Shown here one piece after another: positions 29,451-35,839 of a stretch of 35,839 bases of DNA. Where the stretch lies: NCBI GenBank assembly GCA_037131165.1, contig JBAXRO010000015.1, positions 1 to 35,839 on the forward strand, written 5' to 3'. Every line of letters starts with the position of its first letter. The first letter of the stretch is position 1. The DNA is from WLNJ01 sp037131165. GTDB taxonomy: Bacteria; Actinomycetota; Thermoleophilia; Solirubrobacterales; Solirubrobacteraceae. A program made the translations under genes and the position numbers. The notes below the pieces were generated by a model, which saw only the letters and a list, made by a program, of their open reading frames with translations, was not told where the DNA came from and ran no database searches.

Positions 29451-30113
29451 TCAGGCTGCGATGCGCCGCGACTCGAGGTGCGCGCCGACCTTGCGCTTGA
29501 CGCGCTGGAGGGCATTGTCGACCGTCTTGGTGTCACGGCCGGTGCGCTCGGCGATCTCCTCGTACGGACGCCCGTCGAGGTACAGCGAGAGCACTTCGGA
29601 CTCGAGTTCGCTCAGTTCAGCCGAGAGGCAGTCCACGAGCGCCCTCAACTCCTCCGAGGAGATGACGCGGCTGACCGGGTCGTCGACCGACGGCCCGGGC
29701 AGGAACTCGTCGAGCGTCGGCTCGCCCTCGCCCTGCTGACCGGCCGGCGACGACGAGAACGAGACGTACTGGTTGAGCGGCGTGTGCTTGTTGCGGGTGG
29801 CCGTCTTGACGGCGGTGATGATCTGCCTGGTGATGCAGAGCTCCGCGAAGTTGCGGAACGAGGACTCCCTGTCGGTTCGGTAGTCGCGAATCGCCTTGTA
29901 GAGGCCCACCAAACCCTCCTGGATCAGGTCTTCCGAGTCACCTCCGGCAAGGAAGTACGAGGAGGCCTTCAGCCTCACGAAACCGTGATAACGGCGCACC
30001 AGTCGGTCAAGTGCGTCGGCATCGCCCTGCTTGGCAAGGGCGATGAGGAACTGATCCTCAACCTTAGGTCGAGCCTTAGGCCTGCTCGAGATCTGCTGGG
30101 AGCTGATTGACAT
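29451..30113 (-). CDS. SigH-like sigma-70 family RNA polymerase sigma factor
   Basis: The 220-residue sigma factor contains region 2 (FLIALAKQGDADALDRLVRR, then DSEDLIQEGLVGLYKAIRDY and FRNFAELCITRQIITAVK) and region 4 (ELESEVLSLYLDGRPYEEIA, then KTVDNALQRVKRKV). Size, region 2 wording and genome position match the SigH family, known in Bacillus for post-exponential control; no anti-sigma gene is adjacent. A polar linker (about 115-145) joins the two regions. ATG 30113 was chosen for its AAAGGA site and because sequence before it is not conserved-looking. A promoter-like TTGACA lies 160 bases upstream. In this lineage it is more likely a general or stress sigma factor than a sporulation one. 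Confidence 0.9.
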   Translation of the reverse strand: MSISSQQISSRPKARPKVEDQFLIALAKQGDADALDRLVRRYHGFVRLKASSYFLAGGDSEDLIQEGLVGLYKAIRDYRTDRESSFRNFAELCITRQIITAVKTATRNKHTPLNQYVSFSSSPAGQQGEGEPTLDEFLPGPSVDDPVSRVISSEELRALVDCLSAELSELESEVLSLYLDGRPYEEIAERTGRDTKTVDNALQRVKRKVGAHLESRRIAA

Positions 30114-30196
30114 CCGATCGTCCTTTCGCGCAGCGATTCGCTGCGTTGGTCGTCGGCGCACTGCCTCCCCTGGCGCCCTGCTACATCGTTGAATCG

Positions 30197-30232
30197 ACCT
30201 CGATACTACAGGCCTGAACCTGAAGTCGAGGT
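30197..30232. promoter_or_regulatory. Inverted repeat upstream of the sigma factor gene
   Basis: ACCTCGA (30197-30203) and TCGAGGT (30226-30232) are perfect 7-bp inverted arms 22 bases apart. They flank a minus-strand TAGTAT (30203-30208) that could be a -10 box, so the repeat may be an operator for the sigma gene. Confidence 0.35.
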
Positions 30233-30248
30233 TTACTGATGGGCGGCA

Positions 30249-30276
30249 GACTTACATAACACTGCGTATCTGTCAA
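30249..30276 (-). promoter_or_regulatory. Possible housekeeping-type promoter of the sigma factor gene
   Basis: On the minus strand a perfect TTGACA (30271-30276) is followed after 16 bases by TAAGTC (30249-30254), a weak -10. It would give a leader of about 130 bases. The 30114-30401 region is AT-richer than its surroundings, fitting a regulatory role. Confidence 0.35.
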
Positions 30277-30401
30277 GAGCAACTTCCGAAACGCCCTCGG
30301 GCACGGTCGAACGGCCCCGCCTCGCTGCATCGGGGCGTGGTTATGCGCCGGATGCGCCAAGGGCGACCGGAGCGGGCAGGGCCAGAGAGTTCAGGACAGG
30401 G

Positions 30402-31094
30402 TCAGGCTGAGCTGCGTTGCCGAACTGCCTCGTAGAGCAGGGCGCTCGCGGCAGTGGCGACGTTGAGCGAATCGACCTTGCCCGCCAGCGGCAGCTTGAC
30501 CAGCCGGTCGCACTCCCCGGCGACTCTCGGGCGCAGCCCCTTGCCCTCCGAGCCCATCACCAAGGCGACAGGGCCTGTCCAATCGACTTCGTCCCAGGGG
30601 TCGGCACCCTCCATGGCGGCGCCGTGGCGCCAGAGCCCCGCCTTCCCCGCATCCGCGAGGAAATCGGCGATGTTGCGGGCCTTTGCGATCTTCAAGTGTT
30701 CAACCGCACCTGCGCTGGCTCGGCAAACGACCGCAGTCACCTCGGCGCTGCGATGCCTTGGGATCACCAGCCCGTCGACGCCTGCGGCCTCGGCGACCCG
30801 GCAGATCGCCCCGAGGTTGCGGGGATCCTGGATCTCGTCGAGCACGACGACGAAGGCGTCGGGCTTGGAGAGCAGGCCGGCCGGGTCCGCGTACTGGAAG
30901 TCGTCGACCTCCGCCACGACACCCTGATGGTCGTCGGAGCCGCAGCGGGCAGCCAACGCCGCCTGATCGGTGGGCTCGACCGGCACCGCCCGGGGCCAAT
31001 CAGCTTCCACTCCCCGCTCGGAAACCCAGATTCGATGGACTCCGCGTGGTCCGCGCAGCGCCTCGCTGACGGCGTTGCGGCCGTAGATGATCAC
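30402..31094 (-). CDS. rlmB: 23S rRNA 2'-O-ribose methyltransferase (RlmB/TrmH family)
   Basis: The 230-residue SPOUT methyltransferase starts MIIYGRNAVSEALRG, the RlmB substrate-binding domain opening. It has the three SPOUT motifs: LDEIQDPRNLGAICR (85-99), VMGSEGKGLRP (179-189) and LPLAGKVDSLNVATAASALL (201-220), which build the trefoil knot that binds AdoMet. RlmB methylates G2251 in the 23S peptidyl-transferase region; a TrmH-family relative with another target cannot be fully excluded. Length is near the family's 230-250. Its start overlaps the cysS stop by 4 bases, so the two are co-translated, an arrangement common in bacteria. Confidence 0.93.
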   Translation of the reverse strand: MIIYGRNAVSEALRGPRGVHRIWVSERGVEADWPRAVPVEPTDQAALAARCGSDDHQGVVAEVDDFQYADPAGLLSKPDAFVVVLDEIQDPRNLGAICRVAEAAGVDGLVIPRHRSAEVTAVVCRASAGAVEHLKIAKARNIADFLADAGKAGLWRHGAAMEGADPWDEVDWTGPVALVMGSEGKGLRPRVAGECDRLVKLPLAGKVDSLNVATAASALLYEAVRQRSSA

Positions 31095-32446
31095 TGGACG
31101 GGAACCAGCTCCGGGCCGTTCGCCCCGTCGCGGACCGTCCAGCCCGCAGCTGCGAGCTCGTCACGGATGCGGTCGGCCTCGGCCCAGTCCTTGGCGGCGC
31201 GCGCCTGTTCCCTTGCTGCGAGGAGGTCGAGTGCGGCCTGATCGGGTCCGTCGCCCGCGACGTCGTCGAGCAGGTTGGCCAACCCGAAGATGTCGAGCAT
31301 CGCGAACAGGTCGTCTCCCCCGAGCTCACCGCCGCGGCGGTTGGCCTCGCGGATCCAACCGAACATCTCGGCGAGGGCCGCCGGGGTGTTGAAGTCGTCG
31401 CAAAGCGCGTCGATGAAGCGCTCCCTGAATGGCCGCAAGTCCTCCGGGGACTCGCCCGGGGTCAGGCTCCTCGCCAGCTCGCGGATCCGCGCAGCCCTCG
31501 CGTTCGCCTCGTCGAACCGCTCCTCGGAGCAGGCGAGCGGCTGGCGGTAGTGGCCGCCGAGCAGCCAGAGCAGCACTGCATCTCGGCCGTGGGCCTCGAG
31601 CGCGTCGTGGAGCAGGAGGATGTTGCCGACCGACTTGGCCATCTTCTCCTCGCCGAACCGCACCATCCCGTTGTGCATCCAGATCCGGGCGATCGGCTTG
31701 CCCCGGGCGGCCGAAGTCTGGGCCTGCTCGTTCTCGTGGTGGGGGAAGACGAGGTCGCTGCCACCACCGTGGATCTCGAAGTCGACGCCGAGCTCGGCCT
31801 CGGCCATCGCCGAGCACTCGATGTGCCAGCCTGGCCGACCATCGCCCCACGGGGAGGGCCACGAGGTGTCCTCCCCGTCCTTGGTGGCTTTCCAGAGTGC
31901 GAAATCGAGCGAGTCGCGCTTCAGCTCCGCTCCTTCGACCCCTTCCCCCTGGTCCATCTGCTCGATGTCCCGGTGGGAGAGCTCGCCGTAGGAAGGGTGT
32001 GAACGGACGCTGAAGTAGACGTCGCCGCCGGATTCGTAAGCGTGGCCCGATTCGACGAGGTCGGCAATCAGGGCGATGATCCCGTCGATGTGGCCGGTCG
32101 CGAGCGGTTCGGAGTCGGGGCGCCCGAGCCCGAGGCCGTCGGTGTCGGCGATGTACTGGGCGCCCATCGCCTCCGCCAGTTCCGCGCTCGGCTTGCCGGC
32201 CGCCAAGGCCGCGGCGTAGATCTTGTCGTTGACGTCGGTGATGTTGGCGACGAGCTTGGCCTCGTAGCCGACCCGCTCGAGGAATCGCTTGAAGACAGCG
32301 AAAACCACGAACGGCCGGGCGTTGCCAACGTGAATCCGTCCGTACACGGTCGGCCCGCAGGCGTAGATGCCGACCTTGCCCGGCTCCCGCGTTTCGAGCG
32401 GCTTGAGCGAGCCGCTGAGGGTGTCGTGTATCCGAATTTCCCGCAT
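31091..32446 (-). CDS. cysS: Cysteinyl-tRNA synthetase
   Basis: The 451-residue class I synthetase charges tRNA-Cys. Visible are YACGPTVYGRIHVGNARPF with the first zinc ligand Cys30 and the HIGH-type HVGN (39-42), the zinc/active-site stretch GWHIECSAMAEAELG, then GGGSDLVFPHHENEQAQ, and KMAKSVGN for KMSKS. The end KDWAEADRIRDELAAAGW is the usual C-terminal helix. Ala in KMAKS in place of Ser is a minor variation. ATG 32446 follows a TAGTCT -10 box by 8 bases and excludes ten extra N-terminal codons of the longer frame. It is the first gene of the cysS-rlmB pair and diverges from gluQRS. Confidence 0.96.
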   Translation of the reverse strand: MREIRIHDTLSGSLKPLETREPGKVGIYACGPTVYGRIHVGNARPFVVFAVFKRFLERVGYEAKLVANITDVNDKIYAAALAAGKPSAELAEAMGAQYIADTDGLGLGRPDSEPLATGHIDGIIALIADLVESGHAYESGGDVYFSVRSHPSYGELSHRDIEQMDQGEGVEGAELKRDSLDFALWKATKDGEDTSWPSPWGDGRPGWHIECSAMAEAELGVDFEIHGGGSDLVFPHHENEQAQTSAARGKPIARIWMHNGMVRFGEEKMAKSVGNILLLHDALEAHGRDAVLLWLLGGHYRQPLACSEERFDEANARAARIRELARSLTPGESPEDLRPFRERFIDALCDDFNTPAALAEMFGWIREANRRGGELGGDDLFAMLDIFGLANLLDDVAGDGPDQAALDLLAAREQARAAKDWAEADRIRDELAAAGWTVRDGANGPELVPVQ

Positions 32447-32454
32447 CACAGCCG

Positions 32455-32460
32455 AGACTA
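32455..32460 (-). promoter_or_regulatory. -10 box TAGTCT, leaderless promoter of cysS
   Basis: On the minus strand TAGTCT ends 8 bases before ATG 32446 with no ribosome binding site, fixing the cysS start. Confidence 0.5.
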
Positions 32461-32498
32461 ATGGCCGAACGGCCAATCGGGAGCGCTCGGGAGACCTC

Positions 32499-32504
32499 TA
32501 GCCT
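32499..32504 (+). promoter_or_regulatory. -10 box TAGCCT, leaderless promoter of gluQRS
   Basis: TAGCCT ends 8 bases before ATG 32513. With the opposite box at 32455-32460 it makes a back-to-back leaderless promoter pair in a 66-base gap between two tRNA-related genes. Confidence 0.45.
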
Positions 32505-32512
32505 CTGCCGGG

Positions 32513-33412
32513 ATGAGCGGAGCGGGACGATTCGCACCAACGCCGAGCGCAGACCTTCACATCGGCAATCTGCGCACCGGCCTGCTCGCCTGGCTGTTCG
32601 CCCGCTCGACCGGGCGGAGCTTCCTGATGCGGATCGAGGACCTCGACCGCGAGCGCTGCGATCCGGCGATCGCCGAGCGTCAGTTGGCGGATCTCGCCTC
32701 CCTCGGGATCGAATGGGACGGCCCGGTCGAGACGCAGAGCGAGCACTCCGACCGCTGCGAATCCGCTCTCGCCATCCTCGAGCGCGAGGGACTGACCTAC
32801 CCGTGCTTCTGCACCAGGGCCGAGCGGGCGACCCAGGCCCCCCACGGCTCCCCCGGTCGCTACTCGGGGCGTTGCCGCGAGCTGAGCCGGGAAGAGCACG
32901 CCCGGCTGCTCGCCGAGGGCCGCCGGCCTTCTCTGCGAGCGCGAGTGGGCGGCCAGCCTGTCGCATGGGACGACCTCGTGCTGGGGCCAACGTCCGGGTT
33001 GAGCGACGACCCGATCGTGCGCCGGGCAGACGGCGTGTTCGCCTACAACCTCGCCGTCGTCGTGGACGACGCAGCAGCTGGCGTCGACCAGGTGGTCAGG
33101 GGCGACGACCTCACCGACTCGGTCCCCGTACAGGCTGCTCTCTGCGACGCCCTCGGCCTCCCGAGGCCACAGTGGGCGCATGTCCCACTGGTACTCGGCG
33201 AGGACGGGGAGCGGCTCGCCAAGCGAGGCGGTGGCGTCACCCTCGCGCAGCGGCTCGAGCAGGGCCAGGGACCGGACCGGGTGCTCGCCCTGCTCGGCTC
33301 GAGCCTCGGCCTGTGCGCCCAGGAGGACGCGGTCTCGGCAGCCGACCTGCTCGGTCGATTCGACCCTGCCAGCCTCCCGCGGGAGGCCTGGGTCCTGCCT
33401 CAGGCCCCGTAG
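32513..33412 (+). CDS. gluQ: Glutamyl-Q tRNA(Asp) synthetase
   Basis: The 299-residue protein is a truncated glutamyl-tRNA synthetase lacking the anticodon-binding domain. It starts GRFAPTPSADLHIGNLRTGL with the HIGH motif, then FLMRIEDLDRERCD. Zinc-type cysteines are in YPCFCTRAE and GRYSGRC, and GERLAKRGGG stands for KMSKS. GluQRS attaches glutamate to the queuosine base at position 34 of tRNA-Asp. The length of about 300, against 480 for GltX, supports the call. ATG 32513 has a leaderless-type promoter. Its 3' end overlaps the convergent glycosyltransferase by 13 bases. Confidence 0.92.
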   Translation: MSGAGRFAPTPSADLHIGNLRTGLLAWLFARSTGRSFLMRIEDLDRERCDPAIAERQLADLASLGIEWDGPVETQSEHSDRCESALAILEREGLTYPCFCTRAERATQAPHGSPGRYSGRCRELSREEHARLLAEGRRPSLRARVGGQPVAWDDLVLGPTSGLSDDPIVRRADGVFAYNLAVVVDDAAAGVDQVVRGDDLTDSVPVQAALCDALGLPRPQWAHVPLVLGEDGERLAKRGGGVTLAQRLEQGQGPDRVLALLGSSLGLCAQEDAVSAADLLGRFDPASLPREAWVLPQAP

Positions 33413-34818
33413 GGCCAGGCGTAGCCGATCGGCGAGAGGTGGCGGATCAGCGGAATCGCCAACAGCACCGCGATCGTCAGAGCAATCGCTCCGCCCTTGA
33501 CCCTCCGGTCGTCGCTCAGGGCGGCGAAGGGAAGGATCAGGACGATGTACCAAGGGTGCAACTGCGAGGTGAAGACCATCGCCGCCAGGATCGCGAAGCC
33601 CGCGCCGGCGATCCAGCGCTCGCCGCCCTTCAGCGCGAATCGGACGGCGAGGATCAGGCAAATCAGACCGGCGACTCCGAGCACGATCCGAGCGGGCGCG
33701 CCGAGCTCGCCGAGCCGCCCGTACCCGAAGATCATCCCCGGGATGCTCGACAGCTCCCCGGCATTGCGGGTCACTCCGTTCGCGATCGTCGAAGGGATCC
33801 TCAGCCAAGAGAAGCCGTAGATCAGCGTTCCGACCGCTCCGATCGTCACGAAGACGGCTGCGAAGCCCGCAGCGGCTCGCCTCGACCCTCGCTCCACGTG
33901 GCGTCCCGCCCCGATCACGAGGAACGGCAACACGAGCCCGGCCGTGGCCTTGATCGCGACGGCGGCGGCGAGCACCCCGCCGGCAGCTGCCGGGCGGGAT
34001 CCGACCGCGAGCCTCACGGCCAGCAGCACGGCAGCGAGCATCAACAGGTCGTTGTGGCCGCCTCCGATCCCGTGGATCAGAAGGACCGGGTTCAACGCGA
34101 CGAACAGCATCGCCGGGATCGCCGGGCGATCGAGTGCCTTCGCTATCGACCAGGTCAGAGCGGCGGAGGCGACGGCCGATAGGGCTGCGACCACCTTCAG
34201 GGTCCACAGCCCGAAGGCGAGGCTGGAATTGGCGAGGGCGGCGCTGATCAGCGAGAAGACCGGGCCATAGACGGTCGGTGTGTCGCACCAGACGAGGCCG
34301 GTCCAGCCGAACACCGGGTCCTCCGGCTTGACGACCGGCCCGTGGAGGTACGGGTTGATGCCGTGAAGCACCTCGAGGCGGCCGGCCGAGAGGTAGGTGA
34401 AGACGTCGGTCGAGAGCAGCGGCGGGGCGATCAGCAGCATCGCGTACATCAGGCCGATCGCCCACAACACCGGCCTCATCGGCAGTGAGTCGGCATCCCT
34501 CAGCACCAGCAGCCAGCCGAGGGTGATCAGGCCGAAGCAGGCCGAAGCCATCGGCCCGGCGATCGGCAGGTCGTGGTTGCCGAGCGACGCGATCGGTCCG
34601 AGGATCCAGCGCGGAAGGGTAGAGCCGGGAGCACCGATCGGCACGAGCCAGCGGAGGTTCGTCGAAAGCAGGACGAGGATCGCTGTAAGCACCACCATCG
34701 CGGCGAGTGCTTCCCGGCCGCCGAACCCACGGTCCGATCGCGCTTGCGGCTCTTCCTCGACCGCCCGCTCAGGTCCTGGCCGGGAAAACGGGCCGCCGAG
34801 CCTCTCGGCGACGCTCAT
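33400..34818 (-). CDS. GT-C-type polyprenol-phosphate mannosyltransferase (MptA/MptB-like)
   Basis: The 472-residue membrane glycosyltransferase has about a dozen membrane helices. GT-C/GT87-type landmarks are STDVFTYLSAGRLEVLHGIN with the acidic loop residue, GINPYLHGP, CDTPTVYGPVFSLIS, GIGGGHNDLLMLAAVLLAV and SQLHPWYIVLILPF. Relatives are alpha-1,6-mannosyltransferases using polyprenol-phosphate mannose outside the membrane for lipoglycan cores. The product here is not known. ATG 34818 overlaps the ispF stop by 4 bases; the longer frame to 35094 only shadows ispF. Being the third gene after ispD-ispF, it links polyprenol supply with glycan assembly. Confidence 0.87.
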   Translation of the reverse strand: MSVAERLGGPFSRPGPERAVEEEPQARSDRGFGGREALAAMVVLTAILVLLSTNLRWLVPIGAPGSTLPRWILGPIASLGNHDLPIAGPMASACFGLITLGWLLVLRDADSLPMRPVLWAIGLMYAMLLIAPPLLSTDVFTYLSAGRLEVLHGINPYLHGPVVKPEDPVFGWTGLVWCDTPTVYGPVFSLISAALANSSLAFGLWTLKVVAALSAVASAALTWSIAKALDRPAIPAMLFVALNPVLLIHGIGGGHNDLLMLAAVLLAVRLAVGSRPAAAGGVLAAAVAIKATAGLVLPFLVIGAGRHVERGSRRAAAGFAAVFVTIGAVGTLIYGFSWLRIPSTIANGVTRNAGELSSIPGMIFGYGRLGELGAPARIVLGVAGLICLILAVRFALKGGERWIAGAGFAILAAMVFTSQLHPWYIVLILPFAALSDDRRVKGGAIALTIAVLLAIPLIRHLSPIGYAWPYGA

Positions 34819-35318
34819 CGCCCGCCCCCGACAAGCGAGACGACGGCGAACGCGGCCACTCCCTCGGCGCGACCGATGAAGCCGAGGCCCTCTCCCCTCG
34901 TCGCCTTGACGCTTACGCGCTCGACCGGAATGCCAAGGGCGTCGGCGAGGCGCTCGCGCATCGCATCCCTGTGCGGAGCCAGCTTCGGCGCCTCGAGGGC
35001 GACTGTCGCATCCACGTTCCAAGGGGCGAACCCGAGCTCGGCGACCCTGCGGACCGCTTCGCGCAGCAACTCGATCGAGTCGGCTCCAGCCCACTCGGGG
35101 TCGGTGTCGGGGAAGTGGCTGCCGATGTCCCCGGCGGCCGCGGCGCCGAGCAGGGCGTCGGTCACGGCATGGGCGAGGGCGTCGGCGTCGGAATGGCCGA
35201 CCGGCCCGCGCTCGCTCTCGATCTCGACCCCGCCGATGATCATCGGCCGCCCCGCGGCGAGCGGGTGGACGTCGTAGCCGATCCCGAATCGCTGGAACTG
35301 ACCGGCGTCGCCACTCAT
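34815..35318 (-). CDS. ispF: 2-C-methyl-D-erythritol 2,4-cyclodiphosphate synthase
   Basis: The 167-residue enzyme forms the cyclic diphosphate in the MEP isoprenoid pathway. FGIGYDVHPLAAGRPMIIGG gives the zinc ligands Asp15 and His17, GHSDADALAHAVTDALLGAA the third (His42), and DIGSHFPDTDPEWAGADS the substrate loop. ERVSVKATRGEGLGFIGRAEG is the C-terminal signature. Length is typical. Its start overlaps the ispD stop by 4 bases and its stop overlaps the glycosyltransferase start by 4 bases, giving a tightly coupled three-gene operon. Confidence 0.97.
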   Translation of the reverse strand: MSGDAGQFQRFGIGYDVHPLAAGRPMIIGGVEIESERGPVGHSDADALAHAVTDALLGAAAAGDIGSHFPDTDPEWAGADSIELLREAVRRVAELGFAPWNVDATVALEAPKLAPHRDAMRERLADALGIPVERVSVKATRGEGLGFIGRAEGVAAFAVVSLVGGGR

Positions 35319-35839
35319 CGGTTGCCTCTCTCAGCGAGGAGGAGCTCGGCGAGGGCGATGTCGGTTGGTGTTGTCACCTTCAGGTTCTCCGGCGGGGAAT
35401 CGATCAGCTTGACCACGACGCCGAGGGCCTCTGCGAGGGCGGCATCGTCGGTGGCGGCGGCGACCATCTCGTCATCCTGCGCGAGCGCCCGCTCCAGCAC
35501 TTCCCGCCTGAATGCCTGTGGAGTCTGCATCGCGCGGAGGGTGCTGCGGTCGGGAGTCGCAAGAACGCTTCCATCAACGTCCGCGACCCTGATGGTATCG
35601 GTCACCGGAGCAGCTGCCACCGCGGCCTGAGCCCCATCCGGGCCTTCGATCGAGTCGATCATCCGGGCGATCAGCTCCCCGGTCAGGAGCGGCCGTGCTG
35701 CATCGTGGACGAGCACCGCCTCCCCGGCCGGGCCGCTGGAGGCGGCAAGGGCGTTGCGGACCGAGAAGGACCGTTCGGCCCCTCCCTCGCAGACGGTGCA
35801 TCCGTCCCTCGATTGCCAGCGGCTGCCCGGGAAAACGGA
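35315..35839 (-). CDS. ispD: 2-C-methyl-D-erythritol 4-phosphate cytidylyltransferase, N-terminus cut by window
   Basis: The frame is open to the window edge at 35839, so the N-terminal part with the CTP-binding glycine/arginine loop is missing. About 174 residues remain. They include CEGGAERSFSVRNALAA, VLVHDAARPLLTGELIARMI, the segments APVTDTIRVADVDGSVL, TPDRSTLRAMQTPQAFRREV and TDDAALAEALG, and the end PPENLKVTTPTDIALAELLL. These are the standard IspD blocks for transfer of CMP to methylerythritol 4-phosphate. The visible GTG at 35716 is internal and not the start. The gene overlaps ispF by 4 bases. Confidence 0.95.
   Translation of the reverse strand, partial: SVFPGSRWQSRDGCTVCEGGAERSFSVRNALAASSGPAGEAVLVHDAARPLLTGELIARMIDSIEGPDGAQAAVAAAPVTDTIRVADVDGSVLATPDRSTLRAMQTPQAFRREVLERALAQDDEMVAAATDDAALAEALGVVVKLIDSPPENLKVTTPTDIALAELLLAERGNR

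Noticed and set aside
32498..34465. A 655-codon minus-strand frame across gluQRS and the glycosyltransferase gene
   Set aside because: It crosses two convergent genes with clear motifs, has no recognisable domain and shadow-type composition.

Overview
The window is GC-rich, densely packed actinobacterial chromosome. An F420-type luciferase-like oxidoreductase, an MptB-like polyprenol-phosphate mannosyltransferase homologue, an MmpL-type RND transporter, a PlsC-GpsA fusion and secreted proteins with Thermoleophilia-style signal and tail regions suggest Thermoleophilia (Solirubrobacterales or a relative). That placement is inference from gene content. I see no phage genes, transposase, integrase or CRISPR array. 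No stretch over 300 bases lacks a gene; the longest gaps are 30114-30401 and 13575-13804.

Layout. 1-5273 (+): luciferase-like oxidoreductase (cut by the window edge), DCC thiol-redox protein, VOC dioxygenase-like protein, RNase H-fold-like protein, enolase-superfamily enzyme, DUF192 protein, and a 3-hydroxyacyl-CoA dehydrogenase behind a possible 14-codon leader ORF; a strong hairpin terminator closes the run. 5452-8787: CNNM/CorC membrane protein, pterin carbinolamine dehydratase, lipoprotein and zinc-finger rhomboid protease. 8799-13574: PlsC-GpsA fusion, an unknown protein, a sugar-nucleotide epimerase and a SHOCT membrane protein. 13805-20096: a 1217-residue secreted beta-propeller protein divergent from a response regulator/histidine kinase pair, with a strong dyad between them. 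20223-21604: tRNA-Thr, an acyltransferase, then a second partial copy of the tRNA 3' end, which looks like a relic of site-specific integration. 21666-24303: DUF4287 protein and MmpL transporter. 24323-27437 (-): small membrane protein, collagen-like secreted protein and two paralogous PAS-LuxR regulators, the second preceded by an 11-G tract. 27637-29148: Baeyer-Villiger-type monooxygenase. 29180-35839: a conserved housekeeping block, ispD-ispF-glycosyltransferase, divergent gluQRS, cysS-rlmB, a SigH-like sigma factor and a small membrane protein.

A pattern runs through the window: at least twelve genes on both strands have a TAnnnT -10 box ending 6-8 bases before the start codon and no Shine-Dalgarno site. 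That is the signature of leaderless transcripts, and it helps fix starts and supports small genes. Genes inside operons instead overlap by 4 bases (ATGA/GTGA) or carry purine-rich ribosome binding sites.

The loci most likely to be poorly described are the two-component/propeller locus, the collagen-like/PAS-LuxR cluster with its homopolymer, the tRNA-flanked acyltransferase, and the leader ORF before the hydroxyacyl-CoA dehydrogenase.
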